A stretch of DNA of 64,000 bases from a virus. The notes under the pieces are model-generated. The model was given only the letters and a program-made list of their open reading frames with translations. It did no database searches and had not been told where the DNA came from. How positions within the stretch are numbered: position 1 is the stretch's first letter; each line of letters opens with the position of its first letter. Below, in pieces: positions 15,739-24,243 of this stretch. The DNA lies in IMG/VR virus record IMGVR_UViG_3300035704_000396, positions 1-64,000 of that record. One strand, given 5' to 3'. The position numbers and the translations under genes are program-made.

Positions 15739-18489
15739 TCACGCTCCCTGTCGGACCCGGTTGGCGGCCGCGGCGATCGCGGCCTGGTTGGTCAGCACCC
15801 GCCGCCGCGCGGCCCGCACCCGACCGTCAGCGGCCTGCGCGGCCTGCATCTGCCGATACAACGTCCACCCGTCCAACGCGCCCCCACCGGCCGCGGTGAC
15901 GTCGCCGGCGCCGGGTTCGACGTCGGGCACCACGATCCCGGCGGCCACCAGGGCGACGATCACCCCGTCGTCGGTGATGTCCGCCTCGACGGTCGGGTCG
16001 GCCAGCATCACCTGGTCGCCGGCGGCGGCCGCCAACGCGAACACGCTGTCCGGGCCCAGGTCGAACGCCGGCGCGGTGACCGCGCACGAGGCGATCAGCT
16101 CACCTTCCCGCCAGTCCCCGGACTGCGAGTAAACGTCCAAAATGGACACCTGGAACGGGGCCACTCCGGGTCGCAACGCTCCTGCCGCCCAGATGCCGTA
16201 GGCGTCTTCGCCGACCCGCACATTCGCACCGACGAACCTGGGGTCGTCGTAGTGGGCCTGCGCGGCGGTCATGGTGACCCCACCGCGGGTGGAGGCGTGC
16301 CCGCCGGTGGCGATCGGCCCGGTCAACAGGCGTGGCCCTTCCACGGTGCGCACCGGATGCCGGTGGAAGCGCGGGTAGGAGCCGCCGTGCCGGCAGCGCG
16401 GCGGCGGGATCTTGTACACCTCGTGCAGCGCGTCCCACCGGGCGATGTGCCCGAACACGCGGCCCTCGTCGGTGACGTGCAACTTGGTCGGCCCGGACAG
16501 CTGCGGGTTGTCGAACCAGGCGGCCGCCGGCAGGTCGGGCACGTTGGCCGCGACCTGCTCGGCCCACGACAGCCGGTCCCCGGCGGCTGCGGCGACCGCG
16601 CGGGGCGTGGTGCGCGTCCGGGTGCGGCCTTTGCCGCCGCTGGTCTTGGCCCAGGGCGGGGTGCGGCGCATCTTCGTGTAGTAGGCGCCGATCTTGGCTT
16701 GCACGCCGGCCTTGTCCGAGTCGGGCATGTCGGTCTGGGACAGCCGGGCCGCGGCCGCCGACACACCGGCGGGCACCGCGACCAGTTCGCCGTCGACGAC
16801 GGTGGCGAACGGCAGCGAGAAGTCGCCCTGTTTCGGGCCGTCCGGGCCGGCCGCCGACCGCTGGAAGAACGCGCGCCCGTACTTGGCCCAGTCCAGGGTG
16901 CCCGACGGTCGGGTCGCCCACTTCTTCACCTTGGCGACCGCGTCGTCGCGGCTCCACCGGGTGGCCTGGTCGGCCAGGCGCAGCCGGGTCGCGCCGGACG
17001 TGGCCGCGGTGACCTGGGTGTCGTCTGGCTCGTCGACCGGTGGGCCCTCGACCGACTCGCCGTCGACCGGCTGGCTTTCGACGTCTGCCTGGTCGACGTC
17101 CGGGCCTTCGACGTCAGGCTGCTCACCGGTCGGCTCCGGTGCCGCGCCAGGCTGGTCGCCGGGGTCGACCTGTGCCGGGCGGCTGGCCGGGTCGGCGTCG
17201 GCCGGGTCGCCATCCGGCTGGCCGGCAGCAGTGACCGGGTCGGGTCCGTCGGCCGACTGCGCGGTCGGCGGTGCCGGCGGCTCGCCTCCCGGTTCCGGCG
17301 CCGGATCCGCCGGCGGCGCGCCGGCCGGATCAACGGCGGGCGCGGTATCCGGGTCGGTGGCCGGCGCCGACGCCGGCCCCGGTGGCGTCGGCGCCGACGT
17401 CTGTGTGCTGGCGGGGCCGGCCGCGGCCACCGTGGTGCCAGCGGTCGCAGCCTTGGACACGGTTGGTCCCATGGTCATGCTCCTCGAATGGGCGGTGGAC
17501 GGTGCGCTGGACAGTGCAGTGAACGCCGCGGTGGACGCCGCACTGGACGGTGCGCTGGACGCTGCGGTGGCCGTCGCGCTGACGCCGATGCCGTCCACCC
17601 AGTCCAGGACGCACCGGCACATGATCACCTGATCGGGTGCGCCGGCCGGGTCGTGTGGATAGCGCATCGACGAGCCGCCCACGTCGAAGCTCTCGTCGGC
17701 GCCGACCACCGTGCCGTCGACGTCCATGTGGGTGGGCCGGGTGCGCCTGTCCCCCACGGCCACCCACTGCTTGTAGAGGGTGTCGCCGTAGGTGCGGACC
17801 CGGGCCATCCCGGCGGCGTAGGTGCCGGCGTTGCGGGCGGCCAGCGACTCGTTGCGGGCGATCATCACCGTGCGTCCGGCCCACCGGGCCAGGGTCAGCA
17901 CGTTGGCCACCCGCTCGCGCAGCAGCGCCAACGGTTCGCGGGTGCTCACCGACAGGACCATCTGGGCGACTACCGCGTCGTAGACGTCGTCGGGCCAGGA
18001 CGCGTCGTTGAGGCGGGCGGCGGCGTCGGCCAGGTGCTCGGCCAGGAAGTCGTCGGCGGACAGCTCGTCGGCCTGCTGCTGCGAGAGCGTGTCGTCCCAG
18101 CCCTCCCGCCACACGGTGCCGGTGGCCGACACCACGCCGACCACGGCGGCCTGCCACACCGAGCGGTGTGGCCAGGCGTCCAGGTTGGGTGGCAGGTCGG
18201 CGGCGGCCGCGTCGGCCACGACCTGGGCCAGCTGTGCGGCGACGTCGGTGTCCCGGTCCAGCAGCGCCGCCCGTGCGGCGTGCAGGAACCGGCGCAACGC
18301 CTGCTCGACTTTCGGCTGCAGCAGCTGCTCGGCGCGCAGGACCGCCAGGTGTCCGCGCATCGCGGCCGGTAGCCACGGCTCGCGTCCAGTCGGCAAGGCA
18401 CACCACCACCGAGGGTCGTGTGCCCGGTCATGGCCACCAGCCGGCACCAAGTCTGTGCTGTCGGTGTGCAGGGTATCGCCGCAGGCCAT
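15739..18489 (-). CDS. Fusion of MuF-like head protein and capsid maturation protease
   Basis: 916 aa in one frame. Residues 1-300 are MuF/SPP1-gp7-like: a helical region with RTVMIARNESLAARNAGT, then WVAVGDRRTRPTHMDVDG and YPHDPAGAPDQVIMCRC, the signature C-terminal block. Residues about 305-495 are a disordered Ala/Pro/Asp linker. Residues about 500-916 match actinophage capsid maturation proteases (LHVTDEGRVFGHIARWD, then a Cys/His-Gly-Gly segment and a GPIATGGHAS block). The protease would process the capsid precursor and MuF-type proteins enter the prohead. An internal ATG at 17472 has a perfect GAGGAG 7 nt upstream, so a shorter protease may also be made. Confidence 0.85.
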   Translation of the reverse strand: MACGDTLHTDSTDLVPAGGHDRAHDPRWWCALPTGREPWLPAAMRGHLAVLRAEQLLQPKVEQALRRFLHAARAALLDRDTDVAAQLAQVVADAAAADLPPNLDAWPHRSVWQAAVVGVVSATGTVWREGWDDTLSQQQADELSADDFLAEHLADAAARLNDASWPDDVYDAVVAQMVLSVSTREPLALLRERVANVLTLARWAGRTVMIARNESLAARNAGTYAAGMARVRTYGDTLYKQWVAVGDRRTRPTHMDVDGTVVGADESFDVGGSSMRYPHDPAGAPDQVIMCRCVLDWVDGIGVSATATAASSAPSSAASTAAFTALSSAPSTAHSRSMTMGPTVSKAATAGTTVAAAGPASTQTSAPTPPGPASAPATDPDTAPAVDPAGAPPADPAPEPGGEPPAPPTAQSADGPDPVTAAGQPDGDPADADPASRPAQVDPGDQPGAAPEPTGEQPDVEGPDVDQADVESQPVDGESVEGPPVDEPDDTQVTAATSGATRLRLADQATRWSRDDAVAKVKKWATRPSGTLDWAKYGRAFFQRSAAGPDGPKQGDFSLPFATVVDGELVAVPAGVSAAAARLSQTDMPDSDKAGVQAKIGAYYTKMRRTPPWAKTSGGKGRTRTRTTPRAVAAAAGDRLSWAEQVAANVPDLPAAAWFDNPQLSGPTKLHVTDEGRVFGHIARWDALHEVYKIPPPRCRHGGSYPRFHRHPVRTVEGPRLLTGPIATGGHASTRGGVTMTAAQAHYDDPRFVGANVRVGEDAYGIWAAGALRPGVAPFQVSILDVYSQSGDWREGELIASCAVTAPAFDLGPDSVFALAAAAGDQVMLADPTVEADITDDGVIVALVAAGIVVPDVEPGAGDVTAAGGGALDGWTLYRQMQAAQAADGRVRAARRRVLTNQAAIAAAANRVRQGA
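17472..17485 (-). promoter_or_regulatory. Internal ribosome site and start within the fusion gene
   Basis: GAGGAG (complement of 17480-17485) stands 7 nt before an in-frame ATG (17472), in the linker between the MuF-like and protease parts. The spacing is better than that of many gene starts here, suggesting separate synthesis of the protease. Confidence 0.5.
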
Positions 18490-18504
18490 GGTCGGCGGTG
18501 CGGC

Positions 18505-18915
18505 TCAGGCGGCGGGTCGGCCCAGACAGCCCGATGCGTCGATCATCCTGGCCAGCACGCTGCGGCTGTGGTCCTTGCCCGCGCACACGGCGGTGCGCAG
18601 GTAGCATTCCAACGCTTCGCGCACGCACTGCGCGGTTTGCGCGTCGTGCGGCGCGGTCCGGTCGTAGAAGTCCAGGGCGTGGTCGAGCAGGGCGTCGATG
18701 TCCATGCCGGCCGCGGAGATCACCGTGTGCCGCTGGAAGCGGTCGACCGAGCGCAGCGGCCCGGCGTGGTGGCGGGCGGCGCGGCCCACCTTGTGCATCA
18801 GCCTGCCGCCGACGATCTCCAGGGCGTGCAGCGCGGCCAGTTCGGCGTAGGACACGACCCATTCGCGGTAGTCGTCGCCGGCGCGGTCGGGGGTGTGGTG
18901 GTGGGACGTGGTCAT
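18505..18915 (-). CDS. Hypothetical helical head-region protein, 136 aa
   Basis: Mostly helical, starting MTTSHHHTPDRAGDDYREW; includes LAALHALEIVGGRLMHKVGRAAR. ATG 18915 has GGAGAAC upstream. Directly precedes the MuF fusion. No family recognised. Confidence 0.6.
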   Translation of the reverse strand: MTTSHHHTPDRAGDDYREWVVSYAELAALHALEIVGGRLMHKVGRAARHHAGPLRSVDRFQRHTVISAAGMDIDALLDHALDFYDRTAPHDAQTAQCVREALECYLRTAVCAGKDHSRSVLARMIDASGCLGRPAA

Positions 18916-18931
18916 CGGGGTTGTTCTCCGG

Positions 18932-19312
18932 TCAGTCTGGGTCGGCGGCGGGGTTTTCGTGTTCGGCCAGCCAGCCCAGCACGTAGGCGGCGGCCAGGAT
19001 CAGGACGGGGATGCGGTACCAGGGCGAACACCCGAACACGCGTCCTAACAAGACGACCACCGCGCACCACCAGAACCCGACGCACCAGTCGCAGGTCAGC
19101 AGCGAATGCAGCCACTGCCGGATGCCGGCGGCCCAGCGCCGGGTCGGCGGCGGCACGTTCGCCTTCGCGGCCAGGGCTCGCCGTTGCGGCCGGCTGTAGA
19201 GCACCCAGGTCAGCACCACCCGCCGGGCCGGTGCGGTGATCGTGTCGGTGATGGTCAGCCGGGTCAGTCTCGCGGCCGCGAGGGCAACCACCACCAGTAG
19301 AAACAGTTTCAT
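18932..19312 (-). CDS. DUF1360-family membrane protein
   Basis: 126 aa with spans at about 2-15, 74-92 and 98-115. The central LLTCDWCVGFWW matches the LxCxxCxGFW signature of DUF1360 proteins, small membrane proteins common in actinophages and Gram-positive genomes, function unknown. First gene of the virion operon. Confidence 0.75.
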   Translation of the reverse strand: MKLFLLVVVALAAARLTRLTITDTITAPARRVVLTWVLYSRPQRRALAAKANVPPPTRRWAAGIRQWLHSLLTCDWCVGFWWCAVVVLLGRVFGCSPWYRIPVLILAAAYVLGWLAEHENPAADPD

Positions 19313-19446
19313 GGGCCGCGACCCTACGTGCCCGATCGTGTACTCGCTGGTGGTGTGTGTCGCGGCCCGCCAAGACCACTCACCGTGGTGAATTATGTAA
19401 CGCGCGGTACGCGAATCAGTACGCAGGCGACACGCCAGGGCTCGTT
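19313..19446 (-). promoter_or_regulatory. Putative promoter of the virion operon
   Basis: Reading leftwards: a direct repeat GCGTAC-N6-GCGTAC (about 19405-19425), an AT-rich TTACATAATTC that can supply a -10, then the palindrome TCACC-GT-GGTGA, and the start at 19312. No C-rich leader motif is present, unlike most other transcription units. Confidence 0.4.
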
Positions 19447-20241
19447 CTAGCCGGCTTGAGTGTCCAACTGGTCATATTCGCGGCGTAGCCGCTCGCCCAG
19501 CGTGCACCCGTCCCGCACCACCGGATCAGGTGACGCCGTAGCGCCGAGCAGGAACACCGCATACCCGATCGCGGCCGCGAACCCCCGCGTCGGCACCGCC
19601 CCCATCCCCTCACCCACCGCGTCGATCGCCTCCACCAGGCCAGCCTGCCGCGACGGCGCCACCAACCCGACCAGCTGGTCGCGGTGATCCACCAACATGT
19701 CCGCCACCACCAGCAGCTCGGTCCGCCGCGCCACCAGCCACTGCCCGACCGCCCCGGCCGCCGGCGCCGGCACCGGCCGGCCCCGCTCCCGCAGCACCAC
19801 CCGCCGGTTGTGGATAGCCTGGCTGGTCGGAAACCCCAACGGCCCGCCGTAGCTGGCCGGCCGCGCCCCGGCCGCCACCCCCATGTCCAACACCCATAGC
19901 GACCGGGCCTCGTACCGGGCCTGCGCCTGCTGCCGCGCCCACTCCACCAACACCGCCACATGCGGCAGTTCCGCCTGGCGCACCGCAGGCTCCACCGACA
20001 CCGCCGGATCCGCCACGTAGGACAGCACCGCGTCCACGTCGTCGCCGTCGACCACGTGCGCCGGCCACCACACCGACAGCCGCGGATCCCCCGCCTCGGC
20101 CCGCACCGCCCGGATCCCGGCCACCGCCGCCACCACGTCATCCCACCCGTAGACGCAGGTCAGCTCGGCGCGGCGCCGCCGCACCCGGCCCGTCCCGGGC
20201 CTGCCGCCGCCGGCCCGCCGACCTGTCGACCGTGCCGCCAC
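19447..20241 (-). CDS. Hypothetical protein, 264 aa, behind a perfect operator
   Basis: Soluble, mixed alpha/beta, with GWDDVVAAVAGIRAVRAE near the N-terminus and two long helical regions later. GTG 20241 was chosen because AGGAGG lies 10 nt upstream and the preceding 23-bp palindrome would otherwise be coding. No family recognised. Autoregulation is an inference from the operator. Confidence 0.55.
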   Translation of the reverse strand: MAARSTGRRAGGGRPGTGRVRRRRAELTCVYGWDDVVAAVAGIRAVRAEAGDPRLSVWWPAHVVDGDDVDAVLSYVADPAVSVEPAVRQAELPHVAVLVEWARQQAQARYEARSLWVLDMGVAAGARPASYGGPLGFPTSQAIHNRRVVLRERGRPVPAPAAGAVGQWLVARRTELLVVADMLVDHRDQLVGLVAPSRQAGLVEAIDAVGEGMGAVPTRGFAAAIGYAVFLLGATASPDPVVRDGCTLGERLRREYDQLDTQAG

Positions 20242-20257
20242 CGCACACCACCCTCCT

Positions 20258-20280
20258 GCCGTACATAGCCTATGTACGGC
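20258..20280. promoter_or_regulatory. Perfect 23-bp operator palindrome
   Basis: GCCGTACATAG-C-CTATGTACGGC: 11-bp perfect arms around one base, directly upstream of the ribosome site of the gene at 19447-20241. It resembles dimeric repressor sites of plasmid regulators; the cognate protein is not identified. Confidence 0.65.
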
Positions 20281-20386
20281 AGGGCTGGGACCGGGCCGAC
20301 ATGCCGGTGAAGGCTCGACTTCGGTCGTCACTGAACGCACAGTGCTAGTCACCCGACCGCCGGGCGTGGCCAGCAGCCCCCCCCGA

Positions 20387-21364
20387 CTATGCCTCGACCA
20401 GCAGTTTCCTGACCTCGGCGAGCACGGCCGGCGGCAATCCGGCGCGCAGCGCGTCCACCACCTGCTCCGGGCCGCTGTGCCGGCGGATGGTGACCGGCTT
20501 GACCGTGTGCAGCTCGTCATCGGGCACGTCGACGTCCCGGTCCGCGTCCAGGCGACCGGGCGTGTAGGGCGTGCCCAACTCCAGCAACCGCCGCTGCTGG
20601 TCGTGGTCCAGCCTGGCCACCGGCAGCGCCTTCTCCACCGTCAACGTCTGGTCGCTGACCATGCCGCGGAACTCGTCGATCAGCTCCAGCAGCTGCAGCC
20701 GCTGGTTGACCTGGGTGTGGGACATGCCCAGCCGCCGGGCCAGCTCCCGCCTGGACAGGCTGCCGTCCTGCAGAATCGCCGCCATCTCGGCGCCCTCGCG
20801 GACCGCGTCAAACGGCTTGCGCTGGTAGTTCTCGATGATCGGCGCTTCCCGGGAGGCACGCCGCCCGGCCAGCTTGTCGTTGCGGTGGATCGGCAACCCG
20901 GCCAGGTCGGCGAAGACGGCGCCCGCCAGTCGCCGGTTGCCCATGACGACCACCCACTGCACGCCCTCGTCGAACGAGTCGGCGTGCTCGGGGTGATGCT
21001 CCAGCCAGGCCGTCACCGACGTGACGGTCACCGGCTGCAGCACGCCGTAGGTGGTCACCGATTCGACGAACGCCGCCAGCTCAGGGTCTTGCGCCGGGTC
21101 GTATTCGCCGGCCCACCGCGGGTTGTCCGGCCGGTGCGCCAGGTGCTCCAACAGGGCCCACGTGGCGTGCTCGGCCAGCCGGTCGGCCGCCTGCGGGGCT
21201 ACCGGCTGTTCCGCTGGCCGGGCCGGCGCGCTGAGGACCCTCTGGATGATGGCGTCGCCGTCGCTGTGCTGGCTGGACGGCAGTGGCGGCAGCACCGCGG
21301 TCTGCGCAGGCGCCTTCTGGTCGGGACGTGGTCGGCTCCCGGTTGGACGTTTCGGCGGCGGCAT
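20387..21364 (-). CDS. parB: ParB-type partition/DNA-binding protein
   Basis: 325 aa. A disordered basic/Pro-rich N-terminus, then a ParB-like NTPase-type domain (about 75-190; GEYDPAQDPELAAFVESV, GVLQPVTV, VVVMGNRRLAGA), then a helix-turn-helix (about 195-230; SLSRRELARRLGMSHTQVNQRL). ATG 21364 overlaps the parA stop as TGATG, the usual parAB coupling. It would bind the palindromes upstream of parA and load onto DNA for segregation. The 105 bp beyond the stop hold no gene I can support. Confidence 0.85.
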   Translation of the reverse strand: MPPPKRPTGSRPRPDQKAPAQTAVLPPLPSSQHSDGDAIIQRVLSAPARPAEQPVAPQAADRLAEHATWALLEHLAHRPDNPRWAGEYDPAQDPELAAFVESVTTYGVLQPVTVTSVTAWLEHHPEHADSFDEGVQWVVVMGNRRLAGAVFADLAGLPIHRNDKLAGRRASREAPIIENYQRKPFDAVREGAEMAAILQDGSLSRRELARRLGMSHTQVNQRLQLLELIDEFRGMVSDQTLTVEKALPVARLDHDQQRRLLELGTPYTPGRLDADRDVDVPDDELHTVKPVTIRRHSGPEQVVDALRAGLPPAVLAEVRKLLVEA

Positions 21365-22128
21365 CAGACGGCCGCCTCTGCGCCGGACACACCGGTGGAC
21401 ACAGCGCCGTTGTGCGCGGCCGGTGCCGCGTTGAACCCGGCGTTGGCCAGGATCTCCTCGGCCAGCTGCTGGTATTCGCCGACGTCCTCGGGGATGGTGC
21501 ACACGAACTCGTCGTAGGCGACCGCGCGGGTGATCTCGGTGTCCAGCACGTCCAGGCCCAGCGCATAGGGAACGTCCGGGTCGTAGTTGCCTTCCGGGTC
21601 ACGCAGATCGGTCGACAGCTCGGTCCGCGCCTTCTTGGCCTTGCCCAACCCGGGCTGCGGGCATCGGGTGAGCAGCACCGAGATCCGCAGCGTGCTGCCC
21701 GACGAGATCACCGCCTGGGCGTGCCGCACGGTCTCGACGATCCGCCGCAGCTCACCCCGCATCGGTCCGACCGGGCTGATCAGCCAGTCCGCGTACATGC
21801 AGCCGTGCAGGAAGGCTTCCGGCTGCTCCCCGCCGGTGTCGATGATGACCACCTGTGCCCCGGTCTGGGTTTCGGCCCGGCTCGCGAAGTCGTACAGCGG
21901 CCCGTCGTGGTCGTGCCAAATGGCCAGCTGGAACGGCACCGTGTAACCGACCCGTTGCGCCTCCTGTACCCAGTCGGTGGCCCCTCGGGTGCGGGTGTCA
22001 GCGCAGATCACCAGCACCGTGATGTCGCGGCGGGCCAGCGCGATCGCCAGCAGGATCGCTGACGTCGTCTTACCGGGACCGCCTTTCAGTGTCGCCACCA
22101 GCAGGCGCAGGACCCTCGTGTCCGTCAT
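21364..22128 (-). CDS. parA: ParA-type partition ATPase
   Basis: 254 aa with a deviant Walker A motif LKGGPGKTTS (Lys15, Lys20) near the N-terminus, QVVIIDTGGE as Walker B region, and the compact length of type Ib plasmid ParAs without an N-terminal DNA-binding domain. ParA ATPases move ParB-bound DNA over the nucleoid. ATG 22128 has GGAGGAACGGCC upstream. Three parS-like sites lie 77-190 bp upstream of the start. Confidence 0.9.
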   Translation of the reverse strand: MTDTRVLRLLVATLKGGPGKTTSAILLAIALARRDITVLVICADTRTRGATDWVQEAQRVGYTVPFQLAIWHDHDGPLYDFASRAETQTGAQVVIIDTGGEQPEAFLHGCMYADWLISPVGPMRGELRRIVETVRHAQAVISSGSTLRISVLLTRCPQPGLGKAKKARTELSTDLRDPEGNYDPDVPYALGLDVLDTEITRAVAYDEFVCTIPEDVGEYQQLAEEILANAGFNAAPAAHNGAVSTGVSGAEAAV

Positions 22129-22205
22129 GGCCGTTCCTCCGACTTCCCTCACACGCCGACGTCCCCCGGTCAGGGTCCCTGGCCCTCCTGCCCGGCGGCA
22201 CCCGT

Positions 22206-22230
22206 CCGCTGGAAAGAGCCTTTCCAGCGG
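22206..22230. repeat. parS-like palindrome 1
   Basis: CCGCTGGAAAG-AGC-CTTTCCAGCGG, 11-bp perfect arms. First of three copies upstream of parA; centre to centre spacing to the next is about 40 bp (near four helical turns). Confidence 0.8.
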
Positions 22231-22249
22231 GGCGCCGGGACGACGCGGG

Positions 22250-22266
22250 TGGAAAGACTCTTTCCA
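22250..22266. repeat. parS-like palindrome 2
   Basis: TGGAAAG-ACT-CTTTCCA. The left arm lacks the outer CGC present in copies 1 and 3. Confidence 0.8.
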
Positions 22267-22292
22267 GCGCCATGCCGGCGCGGTCGGGCGCA

Positions 22293-22315
22293 CGCTGGAA
22301 AGACCCTTTCCAGCG
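22293..22315. repeat. parS-like palindrome 3
   Basis: CGCTGGAAAG-ACC-CTTTCCAGCG, 10-bp perfect arms, about 46 bp from copy 2. The three together form the probable centromere and parAB operator. Confidence 0.8.
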
Positions 22316-22604
22316 GCTACCGGCACACCTTGGTCGGAGCGTCACGATAGCCGATCGGCCCAGTTGCGACTGTGCAACGCGGGTGCGTCGACGGCACGAT
22401 TCGGCTACATCGAGCCCCGCGGCGTCGCCGCCGACCGGTTGAACGCATGCAGGTCGCCAAACGATCAACCCATCGGGTACCCTTGGCGACGCCACCGTTC
22501 CGTGCCTTCTGGGCGCGAACATTTTCTCGCTTTGGTGGTGGGAAAACAGGCAACCGGGCCCCCGACCTCTGGTCGGGGGCCCGGCTTGATGTCCAGCCGA
22601 CGGT
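22316..22604 (-). promoter_or_regulatory. Leader region upstream of the partition locus
   Basis: Reading leftwards: a terminator (22554-22584), the leader motif CCCACCACC (complement of 22534-22542) and an ATG at 22522 with GCGAGAA before it. The frame from that ATG runs through the parS sites and has poor third-position GC, so I do not call a gene; it may be a leader or a short peptide. Confidence 0.4.
22554..22584 (-). terminator. Terminator of the XRE/DUF6879 operon
   Basis: CCGGGCCCCCGACC (22554-22567) pairs perfectly with 22571-22584 around TCT. It follows the stop of the XRE gene at 22605. Confidence 0.75.
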
Positions 22605-23450
22605 TCAGCTGTTGCGGCGCATCGCCTTGCCGATCTGGGTCACCAGCTTGATGGCCTTGGCGCCGGTCACGGCGTTGCGCTGGTACAGCTTGAACAACTC
22701 CCGATACTGGTCCACCTTGGCCGGCTCGTTCACCCGGACCTCACCGGTGAGCAGTTCGACCAGCACCTCCGACTCGTCGGACTCGGGCATGTCGTACAGG
22801 GTGAACTCGTGCCGCCACACCTCCCGCATGGCGGTGTTGGTGGGCAGGACGCCCAGGTTCACAGCAGGCAGTCTGGCCAGCGCGGCAAGCCGGTCCAGCT
22901 GTTCGGCCATCAGATCCGGGCTGCCGAACGGCTGTTCGAGCACCGACTGTGTGATGACCACGTCCAGGTGCCGGCCGGTGAGGGTCAGCATCTCTTGTCG
23001 GCGCAGCCTGCCGGTGACGGCGTCCGGGATCTGGCTGGCGGCGACGCCCAACACCTGGCCCATGAGGTGTTGGACGTAGCGGGAGGTTTGCAGCGGGCCG
23101 GGGATCAGGCTGTTCTGGTAGAGCGCCACCGAGGTCGCCTCGGCTTCCAGATCCTCGTAGCGGCGTTGGTGGCGATCCCAGCCGACCTGCTGCAGTTCGG
23201 TCCACTCGGTGATGTCCGTGCCGGCCTGTTCGGCGAGGTACAGGATCCGTTCCCGCTTGTCGGCCGGCGGCCGCAGTACGTCGAGCCAGGCGCGGACCTC
23301 GTCGAGGTCGGGGGTGCGCCTTCCGGCCTCGGTCCTGCTCACCCGTGCCTGGTTGGTGCTCAACCGGCGCGCGAGTTCGTCCTGGAGCAGGCCGGCGTCC
23401 AGCCGTGCCTGTTTCAGGCTCTGGGCGAGCAGATCACGAGGCGTTCGCAC
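22605..23450 (-). CDS. XRE-family regulator with DUF5753 domain
   Basis: 281 aa from GTG 23450, GGAG 5 nt upstream. Helix-turn-helix at about 8-65 (LLQDELARRLSTNQARVSRTEAG), then a DUF5753 domain (about 95-265; ATSVALYQNSLIPGPLQTSRY and TAMREVWRHEFTLYD are typical). This architecture is an actinomycete hallmark, usually paired with a small DUF397 or DUF6879-type partner encoded alongside; here a DUF6879-like gene lies 8 bp upstream. The ligand of DUF5753 is unknown. Confidence 0.9.
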   Translation of the reverse strand: MRTPRDLLAQSLKQARLDAGLLQDELARRLSTNQARVSRTEAGRRTPDLDEVRAWLDVLRPPADKRERILYLAEQAGTDITEWTELQQVGWDRHQRRYEDLEAEATSVALYQNSLIPGPLQTSRYVQHLMGQVLGVAASQIPDAVTGRLRRQEMLTLTGRHLDVVITQSVLEQPFGSPDLMAEQLDRLAALARLPAVNLGVLPTNTAMREVWRHEFTLYDMPESDESEVLVELLTGEVRVNEPAKVDQYRELFKLYQRNAVTGAKAIKLVTQIGKAMRRNS

Positions 23451-23458
23451 TGGTTCTC

Positions 23459-24004
23459 CTATCCGATGGGCATCCGGGCCGGCATCTTCACCGGCCGTCG
23501 GGGTGCGGGAATGTTGTCGTCGATGTGGAAGTCGGCCAGCGGCACGGCAGACGCGACGATGGCGTCGCGGAGCTGCTGGTAGGGCGTCGGGTCGTCGACC
23601 AGGTCGGCGCCCAGGAACGCGCCGGCGGCGTCGTAGTTCATCAGCCATACCTCGCGGCCGTCGAACATCCAGAAGTCCGGGGCGTCTGCCCAGCTGGCGT
23701 CCAGCAGGCGGCGGTCGACCAGGCGGACGTCTTCGCCGGCGGCGGTGTTGCCGGCGTAGGCCGCCAGTTCGAAGCGGGTGTAGCCGGTCACCGGGAAGCC
23801 GACCAGCCGCACCCGGCCCATGGACGCGCCGCGGGCGGTGGCGGCGCGGATGGTGTCGCCCCATTCCGTGGACGGCGTGACCAGCCCGGTGCGCAGGTAT
23901 TCGTCGATGTGGGCCGCTTCGCCGGGCACGTCGAACACGTCGCGCGCTTCCAGCCGCCACGCGGAGTGCTCGAAGGTGGCGAACCGCTCGCCCAGCCCGT
24001 TCAT
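23459..24004 (-). CDS. DUF6879-like protein, partner of the XRE regulator
   Basis: 181 aa. GERFATFEHSAWRLEARDVFDV at the start, RLVGFPVTGYTRFELAAY in the middle and FWMFDGREVWLMNYDAAGAFLGADLVDD near the end match the DUF6879 pattern, a family encoded next to XRE/DUF5753 regulators in actinomycetes. Overlaps the upstream gene by 4 bp. Confidence 0.8.
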   Translation of the reverse strand: MNGLGERFATFEHSAWRLEARDVFDVPGEAAHIDEYLRTGLVTPSTEWGDTIRAATARGASMGRVRLVGFPVTGYTRFELAAYAGNTAAGEDVRLVDRRLLDASWADAPDFWMFDGREVWLMNYDAAGAFLGADLVDDPTPYQQLRDAIVASAVPLADFHIDDNIPAPRRPVKMPARMPIG

Positions 24005-24243
24005 ACCGGCGCCACCGTCAGCGTGGCCAGGTAGTCGGCGACCAGCTGGTCGAAGACGTTCGGGGGGATGCGCACCAGGGTCTCGCCGGCGGGGACGGTG
24101 TAGCCGGGCGGCAGTTCGACGGCCGCCGGGTCGACGACGTAACCCTGCACGAGGACGTCGCCGCCGCTGGCCAGCACGGTCGGGCAGTTGCCGCCGCTGC
24201 AGCTGGCGCTGTGGGCGAGGACTCGCGCGGTGGGGGGGTTCAT
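24001..24243 (-). CDS. Small protein of the XRE/DUF6879 module, 80 aa
   Basis: ATG 24243 has AAGGAG 8 nt upstream. Contains SASCSGGNCPTVLASGGDVLVQGYVVD and a C-terminal helix, a pattern of small proteins found upstream of DUF6879 genes in actinomycetes. Function unknown. First gene of the three-gene operon. Confidence 0.7.
   Translation of the reverse strand: MNPPTARVLAHSASCSGGNCPTVLASGGDVLVQGYVVDPAAVELPPGYTVPAGETLVRIPPNVFDQLVADYLATLTVAPV

Noticed and set aside
15658-18372. 904-codon open frame on the plus strand opposite the MuF/protease gene, and similar long antisense frames elsewhere
   Set aside because: Mirror frames of GC3-rich genes; Arg/Gly/Val/His-rich composition, no domain, no ribosome site.
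22070-22522. 150-codon minus frame starting 12 nt after a leader motif
   Set aside because: Runs through the three parS-like palindromes, has low third-position GC and no recognisable protein character.
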